Shown here: positions 34,360 to 42,340 of the stretch, piece by piece
How positions within the stretch are numbered: the first letter of the stretch is position 1
How the letters are laid out: every line of letters starts with the position of its first letter
NCBI GenBank assembly: GCA_903831295.1
Contig: CAIKXA010000013.1
Location: forward strand, 1-64,000
From: an uncultured bacterium
GTDB taxonomy: Bacteria; Planctomycetota; Phycisphaerae; Phycisphaerales; SM1A02
DNA: 64,000 nt
Direction: 5' to 3'
Position numbers and translations under genes: made by a program
The notes under the pieces: model-generated
What the model saw: the letters and a program-made list of their open reading frames with translations, nothing else
Database searches by the model: none
What the model was told of the DNA's origin: nothing

Positions 34360-35493
34360 ATGGGTGTGCCAATAAGCCAAATGTGGACGGTTGCGAGTTA
34401 TGTTCTCAAGCAAAGAATTTCTGGACGTAAGAGATATCCGCTTGTTTTAATGCTTGAACCACTCTTTCGTTGCAATCTTGCGTGCGCGGGTTGTGGCAAA
34501 ATTCAGTACCCGGCCCACGTCCTAAAACGCCAACTCACGGTCAAGGAATGCGTTGACGCCGTTGAAGAGTGCGGAACTCCAATGGTCAGCATTCCAGGCG
34601 GCGAGCCACTTTTACACCCGGACATCAAGGAGATTGTGGAGGCGCTTGTGGTGCGCAAGAAGTACATCTATCTCTGCACCAACGCGTTGCTGTTAAAGGA
34701 AAAACTTGAGGCTGGCACATTCAAGCCCAGCAAATATTTAACTTTTAGCGTGCACATGGACGGTCAAGAAGAGAACCACGACTTCGCGGTGTGCCGCGAG
34801 GGCACTTACAAAAAAGCCGTGGACGGAATTCGCTTGGCGGTGAAGATGGGTTTCCGTGTCACCACCAATACCACGCTCTTTGAAGGCGCCGATCCAAATT
34901 CAGTGCGCGCATTCTTTGATGAGATGATGGCCCTTGGCGTTGAAGGCATGATGATCAGTCCGGGCTACGCCTACGACAAGGCGCCCGATCAATCTGGTTT
35001 CTTGAAGCGCAAGGAGACCAACGAACTCTTTGAGATGATTCTTTCCAATCGCAAGAAGGGTTGGAAGTTCAATCAAAGTCCGCTGTTCCTTGAGTTTCTC
35101 ATGGGCAAGCGCACGTATGAATGCACGCCTTGGGGCATGCCCGCATACAACGTTTTTGGTTGGCAGAAGCCTTGCTATTTGTTGCAAGAGGGTTACGCCG
35201 ACACATTCCAAGAATTAATTGACGAGACCGATTGGGCCAATTACGGCCACGAAAGCGGCAACGCAAAGTGCGCTAATTGCATGGTGCACAGCGGTTATGA
35301 AGCCACGGCGGTCGATCACACTTTCTCTGGATTTCAGGGCATTTGGGGCAATATCAAGGCGATCGTGTTTAACCGTTACGCCAATCCTGGCGCGAGCAAA
35401 ATGTTGAAAGCCGAAAGCGCAAAGCCACACGGACCCATGAAGCATTTGGTTCAACTTGGTTTGGCGCAGGATATTCATCGCCCCGCGGCGTGA
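34360..35493 (+). CDS. hpnH: Adenosyl-hopene transferase HpnH (radical SAM)
   Basis: Radical-SAM enzyme that joins the 5'-deoxyadenosyl group to diploptene, the first step of C35 hopanoid side-chain synthesis. Near-diagnostic N-terminus: YVLKQRISGRKRYPLVLMLEPLFRCNLACAGCGKIQYP with the CxxxCxxC cluster motif, then VSIPGGEPLLHPDIKEIV, YLCTNALLLKEKL and FSVHMDGQEENHDFAVCREG. C-terminal Cys motif GNAKCANCMVHSGYE. 377 residues, full length. No squalene-hopene cyclase is in the window. It ends 4 nt before the convergent trpF. Confidence 0.93.
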   Translation: MGVPISQMWTVASYVLKQRISGRKRYPLVLMLEPLFRCNLACAGCGKIQYPAHVLKRQLTVKECVDAVEECGTPMVSIPGGEPLLHPDIKEIVEALVVRKKYIYLCTNALLLKEKLEAGTFKPSKYLTFSVHMDGQEENHDFAVCREGTYKKAVDGIRLAVKMGFRVTTNTTLFEGADPNSVRAFFDEMMALGVEGMMISPGYAYDKAPDQSGFLKRKETNELFEMILSNRKKGWKFNQSPLFLEFLMGKRTYECTPWGMPAYNVFGWQKPCYLLQEGYADTFQELIDETDWANYGHESGNAKCANCMVHSGYEATAVDHTFSGFQGIWGNIKAIVFNRYANPGASKMLKAESAKPHGPMKHLVQLGLAQDIHRPAA

Positions 35494-35497
35494 GTGT

Positions 35498-36160
35498 TTA
35501 AAGTTGATTGAATAAAATTGTTGACGCGTTCTTTGCGGACGCGTCAATATTTTTTTGCGCGCCTTGCGTGTTGTCTATAAAGTCCTTCACCTTTTTAAAG
35601 TCTTTCACGCCGCGAGAACTTTCAACACCGCTGCTCACATCCACCGCACATGGACACGCTTGTGAAATTGCGGTCGCAACATTTTCCGGCGATAGACCAC
35701 CAGCCAGTATCAATGGAAGTTGAGATGTCCAAGGCGGTTTCGGGCGTTGCCAATTCCAGCCTTCGCCCGCGCCAGCGTTGGGGGCATCAACAAGCAATGC
35801 GCTGATTTGTGCATTTGGGCATTGTTGCAATTGGTTGAGTTGATCAATGGAGCAACCCAATATCCGTTTTCGATCCGGCCCGCCAACGAATTCGTACACC
35901 TGGACTGGACCAGGCCAAAGGCGCAATTCTTGGGGGGGCACATCCGACCAATGTCGCAGTACCAAGACGGGGGTTACGCGGGCAAGCACGTGTTGCGCTA
36001 TGGCAAGCGAATCTTGGAAGGAAATGTGCCTTGGCGACGCCGGCGCGACCACAAAGCCAACCGCGTCCGCACCAAGTTCAGCGGCCCGCATGGCGTCATC
36101 AATGGATCGAAGGCCACAAATTTTCACCAATGTTTTCAATTTAGCGCTTCGATTTGGCAT
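35498..36160 (-). CDS. trpF: Phosphoribosylanthranilate isomerase
   Basis: TIM-barrel isomerase of tryptophan synthesis. Motifs: LVKICGLRSIDDAMRAAELGADAVGFVVAPASPRHIS, ALLVDAPNAGAGEGWNW (phosphate-site Gly region), LPLILAGGLSPENVATAI and AVDVSSGVESSRGVKDFKKVKDFI. 220 residues. No other trp gene is adjacent. A -10-like TAGTCT lies 6 nt before the ATG. Confidence 0.92.
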   Translation of the reverse strand: MPNRSAKLKTLVKICGLRSIDDAMRAAELGADAVGFVVAPASPRHISFQDSLAIAQHVLARVTPVLVLRHWSDVPPQELRLWPGPVQVYEFVGGPDRKRILGCSIDQLNQLQQCPNAQISALLVDAPNAGAGEGWNWQRPKPPWTSQLPLILAGGLSPENVATAISQACPCAVDVSSGVESSRGVKDFKKVKDFIDNTQGAQKNIDASAKNASTILFNQL

Positions 36161-36166
36161 GCAAAT

Positions 36167-36172
36167 AGACTA
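36167..36172 (-). promoter_or_regulatory. -10-like hexamer next to the trpF start
   Basis: TAGTCT on the minus strand lies 6 nt before the trpF ATG. It overlaps a plus-strand TACGAT (36171-36176) that could serve gltA. Confidence 0.35.
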
Positions 36173-36202
36173 CGATGATTCATCAATCTTGAGAGACCCA
36201 AT

Positions 36203-37288
36203 ATGAGTATCGCAACACCAGTAGCACCCACATTTGACAAAGGCCTTGGAAACACCGTCGCAGCGGAAACGCAGATGTCGTTTATTGACGGCGGGCGAGG
36301 CGTTCTTGAATATGTTGGAATTGAAATTGACGCACTCGCGCGCAACAGCACATTTGAAGAGACTGTGTTCTTGTTGTGGAACCGTCGCTTGCCAACCCAA
36401 TCGGAGTTGAATGCGTTCAGCGGGCAGCTTCGCGCCGAGTACGCGCTAACTCCATCACTTGTGAATCTTATCCGTGAAATGCCGCGCGATGCGGGACCAA
36501 TGCATGTGTTGCGCACGCTTGTCAGCGCGCTCTCTTTGTTTGACACCGAAGTCGAAGATGACAGTATTGAAGCCAACAACCGAAAGGCCATTCGACTGCT
36601 CGCCAAAACGCCTGCGCTTATCGCGGGCTTTGATCGACATCGAAAGGGCAAGCCAATTGTGGACGCCGATGCGACGCTCACTATGGCGCAAAATTTCTTG
36701 TACATGCTCAATGGGGCCAAGCCCACCGAGTCAATGGCAAAGGCGCTTGATGTGTGCTTGATTTTGCACGCGGATCACGGCTTAAATGCCAGCACATTCG
36801 CCGCTCGCGTGACTATTTCAACTCTCAGCGACATGTATTCGGCCATGGTCACCGCAATCGGAACGCTCAAAGGTCCGCTTCACGGCGGAGCCAATGAGGA
36901 AGTGATGATCATGTTGAATGAAATTGGAACCATTGAGAATGTGGACGCCTACATCGCAGAAAAACTGCGCAAGCGTGACCGCATCATGGGTTTCGGTCAC
37001 CGCGTGTACAAGGCGATTGATCCTCGCGCCACTTATTTAAAAACATTCTCCAAACAAGTTGCCGCGGACACTGGCAATTTGAATTTATTCGAGATGAGCC
37101 GACGCATAGAGGAGATCATGGACAAGGAAGTTGCCGCCAAAGGCATCTATCCCAACGTGGACTTTTATTCCGCCACCACATACCACTCCATTGGAATTGA
37201 CTTGGATTTGTTCACATGCATGTTTGCCATGAGCCGCATCGCTGGTTGGGCGGGGCATTGCATGAGCAACTCGATGGCAACCGGTTGA
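36203..37288 (+). CDS. gltA: Citrate synthase, C-terminus displaced by a frameshift
   Basis: Condenses acetyl-CoA and oxaloacetate. Catalytic regions are intact: LHADHGLNASTFAARV, LKGPLHGGANEEVM, MGFGHRVYKAIDPRA and PNVDFYSATTYHSIGI. After SRIAGWAGHCM the frame reads SNSMATG and stops, about 30 residues short. In the -1 frame the expected family tail EQLDGNRLIRPNAAYIGP continues to a TGA at 37353 (see the next entry). The open frame as given therefore lacks the terminal Arg-Pro motif, whose Arg contacts substrate in characterised citrate synthases. A missing G after the ATG at 37262 would restore the gene. Confidence 0.92.
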   Translation: MSIATPVAPTFDKGLGNTVAAETQMSFIDGGRGVLEYVGIEIDALARNSTFEETVFLLWNRRLPTQSELNAFSGQLRAEYALTPSLVNLIREMPRDAGPMHVLRTLVSALSLFDTEVEDDSIEANNRKAIRLLAKTPALIAGFDRHRKGKPIVDADATLTMAQNFLYMLNGAKPTESMAKALDVCLILHADHGLNASTFAARVTISTLSDMYSAMVTAIGTLKGPLHGGANEEVMIMLNEIGTIENVDAYIAEKLRKRDRIMGFGHRVYKAIDPRATYLKTFSKQVAADTGNLNLFEMSRRIEEIMDKEVAAKGIYPNVDFYSATTYHSIGIDLDLFTCMFAMSRIAGWAGHCMSNSMATG

Positions 37289-37353
37289 TCCGCCCTAATG
37301 CGGCGTATATCGGTCCGCATCAGCAGGCGTATGTTGCCATTGATCAGCGTTGA
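37262..37353 (+). other. gltA: Out-of-frame C-terminal tail of citrate synthase
   Basis: Read from 37264 this encodes EQLDGNRLIRPNAAYIGP and QQAYVAIDQR then TGA, a standard citrate synthase C-terminus. The break is one base after GHCM. The local sequence TGCATGAGC has no slippery heptamer, so a base deletion (real, or an assembly error) is more likely than programmed frameshifting. Confidence 0.85.
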
Positions 37354-37476
37354 TGTTCATGGAGTTCGGCTTCTGAATTGCATTTCAAGCGTGGCTTGAT
37401 CCTTGCAGCATTTTCCGTTGCTCTTTCGATATCTCTAAAAACTATCTGTCTGGGTTTGGGCAGTGATAGACAGCGA

Positions 37477-37599
37477 TTAGATCGCAATCACTTCGCCTTC
37501 TTCCAAGCAAGAAATAGTGGTGGACTTGCGGTCAAACGCATCGGTCATGTGCATCAAGCGCATCTTTGCGCGGATATTTTCTGGAAGTGAATTCAGCGA
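37477..37599 (-). other. C-terminal part of the MBL hydrolase behind an in-frame TAG
   Basis: Continuing the reading frame past the TAG at 37602-37600 gives SLNSLPENIRAKMRLMHMTD, then AFDRKSTTISCLEEGEVIAI and TAA. This matches the usual end of short RNase Z-like MBL proteins, including the last conserved His (LMHMTD). Confidence 0.78.
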
Positions 37600-38208
37600 C
37601 TAAACGGGCGTGTGCGTGGGTGGCGGACTTGTTTCGTGAATGATCAGATCCGCGTCTTTGGACAGCCAATCAATCAGCGCAAGATCAAATGGGGTGTCCG
37701 AACTCCATGCAATCACTTTCCCATTGGCCTGGAACTTCAGCGCGCTGGTTGGAATTGGATGCTGAGTGCCGCGGCAAGAAACTTTCATGCCGCCGATCAG
37801 GGTTTCGCGATCTGGATTGAGAAGGTGAATTTCAAAATAGTCGGCAAGTTTGGCGGCGCCGGATTGATCCATGGCTGGCGCAAGTCGTTCCCAAAGTCGA
37901 TCCGCCACAGGCTTCCATACGTGAAGTCGGGGAAGTGGAGCGCCAGTTTCGCGGCGTTGCAGCCAGCGTAAAAAACCGAAGCTTTCAAGACCATTGCAAT
38001 GGTCGCCATGCAGGTGGGTCACGATCAAATCCGTGATCGCGAGTTGATCAATCTTCCATCCACTTTTCTTTTCAGCGTTACGCAGCGCCATGGGCAGAGA
38101 ATCCGGACAATCAATCATGACTTTGCCAATGGGGCCTTCGATGATCGCGGAGCAACCAAATCGTTGCGCGGAAAATGCGTTGCCAGTGCCGATCATGAGC
38201 AATTGCAT
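37600..38208 (-). CDS. RNase Z-like MBL-fold hydrolase, cut by an in-frame TAG
   Basis: Metallo-beta-lactamase fold. MLMIGTGNAFSAQRFGCSAII begins the first strands; IVTHLHGDHCNGLESFGFL is the HxHxDH zinc motif; RGTQHPIPTSALKF supplies the next His, and VIAWSSDTPFD the bridging Asp. After IIHETSPPPTHTPV a TAG stops translation at 202 residues. The frame continues for 40 more codons with the conserved end, so the intact protein would be 243 residues. Without it the final metal-ligand His is missing. Substrate is unknown; tRNA 3' processing is only one possibility for this subgroup. Confidence 0.8.
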   Translation of the reverse strand: MQLLMIGTGNAFSAQRFGCSAIIEGPIGKVMIDCPDSLPMALRNAEKKSGWKIDQLAITDLIVTHLHGDHCNGLESFGFLRWLQRRETGAPLPRLHVWKPVADRLWERLAPAMDQSGAAKLADYFEIHLLNPDRETLIGGMKVSCRGTQHPIPTSALKFQANGKVIAWSSDTPFDLALIDWLSKDADLIIHETSPPPTHTPV

Positions 38209-38214
38209 ATTGAA

Positions 38215-38220
38215 ATACTA
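38215..38220 (-). promoter_or_regulatory. -10-like hexamer next to the MBL hydrolase start
   Basis: TAGTAT on the minus strand lies 6 nt before the ATG, with no Shine-Dalgarno. Confidence 0.4.
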
Positions 38221-38261
38221 ACAAGCGCACGACGATTATTTGCCCCGCTCGTTAGAGTCGA

Positions 38262-39560
38262 TTAGCGCAAGGATGATCCGCCAAATTGCGCGTGTGTTCC
38301 AAGTTCTTCCGCGATGCGAAGCAGGCGGTTGTATTTGGCGGTTCGATCGCTGCGGCACGGCGCGCCAGTTTTAATTTGCCCGCAATTTGTGGCCACGGCC
38401 AAGTCTGCAATGGTGTGGTCTTCAGTTTCGCCGGAGCGATGGCTGAGAATCACATTGAAAGAAGCTTTTTGCGCCATGGCCACGGCTTCAAGTGTTTCAG
38501 TGAGCGTGCCAATTTGATTCACCTTGACCAAGATCGCGTTGGCGCAATGCTCAGTGATGCCGCGCGAGAGGAACTTGGGATTGGTCACAAACAAATCATC
38601 GCCCACAAGTTGCGTCGTTTTCCCCAGGCGCGTGGTCAAAGATTTCCAGCCGCTCCAGTCCTCCTCACCAAGACCGTCTTCAATGGATCGAATGGGCCAA
38701 CGCTTGCGCCACTCGCTCCACATGTCAATCATCTCGTCGCTAGTTGCGACGCGGTTTGGATCGCTCTTGAAAAACTTATAACCGTTCTTGTTTACTTTCT
38801 TGGCCTCGTTCACCAATTCACTGGTGGCCGGGTCAAGGCAAATCATGATGTGCCGACCAAGTTCGTAGCCGGATTTTTCAACAGCGATGGCGATCAAATC
38901 GCAAGCGTCCTCGTTGCGCTTCAGGTTTGGCGCGAAGCCGCCCTCGTCGCCCACCGCGGTTGAAAGATGTTTCTCATGCAGCACATCTTTCAAGCAATGA
39001 TAAATTTCCACTCCCGCGCGCAGGGCATCTTGAAACGTGTCAAAGCCAATCGGCTGGATCATAAATTCCTGAAAATCAACGGTGTTATCCGCATGTTTTC
39101 CGCCGTTGAGAATGTTCAGCATGGGCGCGGGCAAGGTGTTTGCGCCATCGCCACCAAGATATTTGTATAGCGGTTGATGGGTGTGAGCGGCGGACGCTTG
39201 GGCGTTGGCCAAACTGACAGCCAACATCGCGTTGGCTCCAAGGGCGGCCTTGTTGTGCGTTCCATCAAGATCAATCATGAGACGGTCGATGGTGGATTGA
39301 TCAAGCGCGTTGAGGCCCTTGAGTGCGGTCGCGATTTTTGTATTGACATGATCCACAGCTTTTGTCACGCCCTTGCCGCGGTAGTATTTTTTGTCGCCAT
39401 CGCGAAGTTCAACCGCTTCATTTTCTCCCGTGCTTGCGCCCGAGGGAACCGCTGCGCTGCCCACGGTTCCATCAGCGAGAGTCACTTGGCATTCCACCGT
39501 GGGGAATCCGCGTGAATCAAGAATTTGACGGGCGTGAATATGTTGAATGGCTGACTTCAT
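38262..39560 (-). CDS. eno: Enolase
   Basis: Converts 2-phosphoglycerate to phosphoenolpyruvate. Motifs: [93 protein letters not shown] and [18 protein letters not shown]. The track start 39629 adds residues outside the family; the ATG at 39560 gives 432 residues, the normal length. It precedes the MBL gene on the same strand, but about 50 nt and a separate -10 suggest separate transcription. Confidence 0.96.
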   Translation of the reverse strand: MKSAIQHIHARQILDSRGFPTVECQVTLADGTVGSAAVPSGASTGENEAVELRDGDKKYYRGKGVTKAVDHVNTKIATALKGLNALDQSTIDRLMIDLDGTHNKAALGANAMLAVSLANAQASAAHTHQPLYKYLGGDGANTLPAPMLNILNGGKHADNTVDFQEFMIQPIGFDTFQDALRAGVEIYHCLKDVLHEKHLSTAVGDEGGFAPNLKRNEDACDLIAIAVEKSGYELGRHIMICLDPATSELVNEAKKVNKNGYKFFKSDPNRVATSDEMIDMWSEWRKRWPIRSIEDGLGEEDWSGWKSLTTRLGKTTQLVGDDLFVTNPKFLSRGITEHCANAILVKVNQIGTLTETLEAVAMAQKASFNVILSHRSGETEDHTIADLAVATNCGQIKTGAPCRSDRTAKYNRLLRIAEELGTHAQFGGSSLR

Positions 39561-39671
39561 GTTATTTACACCGTGGTTTTGAGAATGTAAGAATTGAACC
39601 TTCGCGCGGTGTTCAATGCGTGATTTCATGTTGCGTTGCGACGAAGCAGTGAGCGGACAATATAAGATGAT

Positions 39672-40634
39672 TCAAGAATTTGTATCGGCGAGTAATTTAA
39701 ATTCATGACACGCTTCGCGCCCTTGCAATATGGCGACCAGGTCACGAACCACCCAGCTCATGTTTCGCACGGCTGTTTCCGTGCGACTGGCTAAATGCGG
39801 TGCAAGATGCGCGTTGGCCATGCCAATCAATGGAGAATCAGCAAGAAATGGCTCTGGATCGTGCACGTCAAGTAGGGCTTGAGCGCCGGGATTGGCAGCC
39901 AAAAACTGCGCCAACGCGTCGTGATTCACAACGCGCCCGCGACTTGTGTTGATGAATGTGACATTGGGTTTCATGCGTTGAATCAGCGAGGAGTTGATGA
40001 ACGCGTGATTGCTCTCGCGCCCATCGATGTGGATGGAAAGGATGTCGCTGCGCGCGAACAATTCCTCAACTGAAGTTTTTTGGGCGCCATGACGCACGGC
40101 GTTGTCGATCTCCATCAGATCATGGAACAGAACATCGCAGCCAAGCGCACCTAGAACTTGAGCAATTCTTTTTCCAATACGACCTAGGCCAAGAATTCCA
40201 AAAGTCATTTCGTTTAGCTGGCGTGTTGCGGTGAGTTCGTCACGCGTCTGCTCCCATTCAAGCGCGTCCACGGGTGAAGAAAGAAACACGCGCGGACGAA
40301 TCGCATCCATGACAAGCGCCAGCACATACTCAACCACGGCTTGCGTGTTGGCGTCCGGCGTATGCACAACTCGCACGCCGCGGGCTTTGCATTGAGCAAG
40401 ATCGATGTGGTCCAAGCCAACCCCGGCGCGAGCGATCACTTTCAGTTGCGGTAGTTGATTTAAAAGTTGGGCGTCAACACGAGTCGCCGTTCGAATGGCA
40501 AGCCCCTGAGCATGTGGCGCTGCTGTTATGAAATTCGCATGTCCTGGCGCCGCTTGAATCACTTGGCATTCTTGGGCAAGCCATTGCGCGGGCTCGCTTG
40601 CCAAAGGCTCGGTGACAAGAACAATGGGTTTCAT
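39672..40634 (-). CDS. D-2-hydroxyacid dehydrogenase, SerA-like
   Basis: 320 residues, NAD-dependent. Dinucleotide motif TFGILGLGRIGKRIAQVLGALG; catalytic Arg in FINTSRGRVVNHDALAQFL, Glu in LLDVHDPEPFLADSPL, His in LAPHLASRTETAV. IARAGVGLDHIDLAQCKARGVRVVHTP is typical of phosphoglycerate dehydrogenases. It lacks the C-terminal ACT domain of long SerA enzymes. Serine synthesis is plausible, but other hydroxyacids (glyoxylate, hydroxypyruvate) cannot be excluded. No serB or serC is nearby. Confidence 0.82.
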   Translation of the reverse strand: MKPIVLVTEPLASEPAQWLAQECQVIQAAPGHANFITAAPHAQGLAIRTATRVDAQLLNQLPQLKVIARAGVGLDHIDLAQCKARGVRVVHTPDANTQAVVEYVLALVMDAIRPRVFLSSPVDALEWEQTRDELTATRQLNEMTFGILGLGRIGKRIAQVLGALGCDVLFHDLMEIDNAVRHGAQKTSVEELFARSDILSIHIDGRESNHAFINSSLIQRMKPNVTFINTSRGRVVNHDALAQFLAANPGAQALLDVHDPEPFLADSPLIGMANAHLAPHLASRTETAVRNMSWVVRDLVAILQGREACHEFKLLADTNS

Positions 40635-40761
40635 AGTTATTTTAGGGTAGTCACTGCGCTAAAAACTTTCATTTCTTCCAAAATTAATTTGCAGAGCCCC
40701 TTACTAAAGCCATATTAATGGCATATGTAGTGGTGTCCGCCACGGCGGCAAAGGAATCAAT

Positions 40762-42315
40762 TTGAAGATATGTGTCGCAATTTCTAGCCTTGTAGTTTCC
40801 ACAATCTTTGTGGCGGGCAACGCCTTTGCCGATGCATCGGGCTATGACGAGCTTGTGGCGCGGTTGGGATTGACAACGCCAACTGGTGCCGGCATTGGAA
40901 TGGTTCAAGTGGAATCACCCGTGACGCCTGGTGGAACTGACTACGCCCCTGATGTGACGTTGGCCGAATTCGCGGGAAAAACTTTAACGCGTGTTAACAC
41001 ATATTCCACAAGTTCGCACGCCAACTATGTTTCAACGTGGTTGTACGGCGCCAACAGCAGCATGGCAAAGGGCGTCACAAACGCTTGGGTTTACAACGTC
41101 AACAATTGGATCAATGAAAATCTAAAAATTAATTCCACGCTTCCGATCGCGCAACCAAATTCATCCGTGCGCGTGCAAAATAATTCGTGGCTGGGCTCGT
41201 TTGGAGTAGGCAACGAAGTGTACGACCGCGAAGCGGTTCGCCGAATGGATTACATCATGTACCGCGACGGTGTGTTGGCGGTCAATGGTGAGAACAACGG
41301 CGCTGGCAGCGCGCGTTATCCAATGATGGGGGATTGTTTCAACGGACTATCGGTTGGGCGTCTGGATTTGCAGCATTCCGCTGGGGTTACCGCGGCGGCA
41401 AGCGACACGCCTGGAAGAATGAAGCCGGACATCATCGCATCTGGACAGGCCACGAGCTACAGCACTCCTGTTGTTGGATCTGCGGCTGCGTTGTTATTTC
41501 AACAGGCTCAATCAAGCGGCTCGCTGGCCGCCAGTCTTACCGCCATGGCGCGGGCGCAGTTGGTAAAGACGGCGTTGCTTGCGGGCGCGACACGTGACGC
41601 AAGCTGGAGCAATCAGGCCCCGCAAAGCGGCGCGCAACGAGGCATCACGGCCAAGCCACTTGATACTTTGCGTGGCGCGGGTGCGTTGAACATTGACAAC
41701 GCGCACAAAATTATTTCCTTGGAGCGAAACAACGGAGCTAGTTCAGCCACCGCGGCCACGCGTTGCGGCGCGAACGGATTTGGAAGTTTCACCATGAGCG
41801 CTTCGCAGAATTTATATTGGAGATTTCGCGTGAATCAAACCACGCCATCTCTTGATTTTGTTGTGAGTTGGCCGCGCGTGGTGACCACTTCGTTAACGTA
41901 CACGTTGGCCAATATGGATCTGAAGGTGTACCGCGGACTTGTGGACGCAACCACATTGATTTCATTGCAAGGCGACGCGGGTCGTGCCTTTGTTGGATCA
42001 GGCAATGTTTGGAGTCAATCCACCGTGGACAATGTTGAGATCATTCACATGAACAATGTTGTGCCAGGTGAATATGTTGTGGAACTGGCGCGCGTGGATG
42101 CGGCCGGCGCAACTGTGCAAGTTTCAGCGGGTTGGCAGGTTGATCCCGCAGGCTTTGGTCGTTTGGGGGATTTTGACAATAGCGGATTTGTAGACAGCGC
42201 CGATCTTGGACGTCTTTTGGGGGCAATTGGAACCGATGATCCAACTTGCGATGTCAATCTTGATGGCAAAGTTGACAGCGCCGACATAGGAACGGTATTG
42301 GGAAATTTCGGTTGA
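40762..42315 (+). CDS. Secreted subtilase-like peptidase with C-terminal dockerin
   Basis: 517 residues. Signal peptide MKICVAISSLVVSTIFVAGNAFA. Subtilase-like regions: GAGIGMVQVESP where the catalytic Asp is expected (Glu51 instead), SSHANYVSTWLYG (His86), VQNNSWLG (oxyanion Asn), and MKPDIIASGQATSYSTPVVGSAAALL (Ser232, the GTSxAxP box). A beta-rich domain follows, then two dockerin-type calcium loops (DFDNSGFVDSADLGRLLGA and DVNLDGKVDSADIGTVLGNF). Such dockerin-like tails are common in secreted Phycisphaerae proteins. TTG start with GGAATCAAT before it. Substrate unknown. Confidence 0.75.
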   Translation: MKICVAISSLVVSTIFVAGNAFADASGYDELVARLGLTTPTGAGIGMVQVESPVTPGGTDYAPDVTLAEFAGKTLTRVNTYSTSSHANYVSTWLYGANSSMAKGVTNAWVYNVNNWINENLKINSTLPIAQPNSSVRVQNNSWLGSFGVGNEVYDREAVRRMDYIMYRDGVLAVNGENNGAGSARYPMMGDCFNGLSVGRLDLQHSAGVTAAASDTPGRMKPDIIASGQATSYSTPVVGSAAALLFQQAQSSGSLAASLTAMARAQLVKTALLAGATRDASWSNQAPQSGAQRGITAKPLDTLRGAGALNIDNAHKIISLERNNGASSATAATRCGANGFGSFTMSASQNLYWRFRVNQTTPSLDFVVSWPRVVTTSLTYTLANMDLKVYRGLVDATTLISLQGDAGRAFVGSGNVWSQSTVDNVEIIHMNNVVPGEYVVELARVDAAGATVQVSAGWQVDPAGFGRLGDFDNSGFVDSADLGRLLGAIGTDDPTCDVNLDGKVDSADIGTVLGNFG

Positions 42316-42328
42316 CCAACTCTTTTCG

Positions 42329-42334
42329 TACACT
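42329..42334 (+). promoter_or_regulatory. -10-like hexamer next to the ABC permease start
   Basis: TACACT lies 6 nt before the GTG start. A TTGACC at 42312-42317 is only 11 nt upstream of it and does not form a normal -35. Confidence 0.35.
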
Positions 42335-42340
42335 GCCATA

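Noticed and set aside
37262-37270. Programmed -1 frameshift in gltA
   Set aside because: No X-XXY-YYZ slippery heptamer and no obvious downstream stem-loop at the shift point.
37378-37590. 70-codon plus-strand ORF
   Set aside because: Lies antisense to the displaced C-terminus of the MBL gene, which explains the sequence better.
37600-37602. TAG as a recoded sense codon (for example pyrrolysine)
   Set aside because: TAG ends other intact genes here (NtrC-type regulator, lptF, RND exporter), so it works as a stop in this organism.
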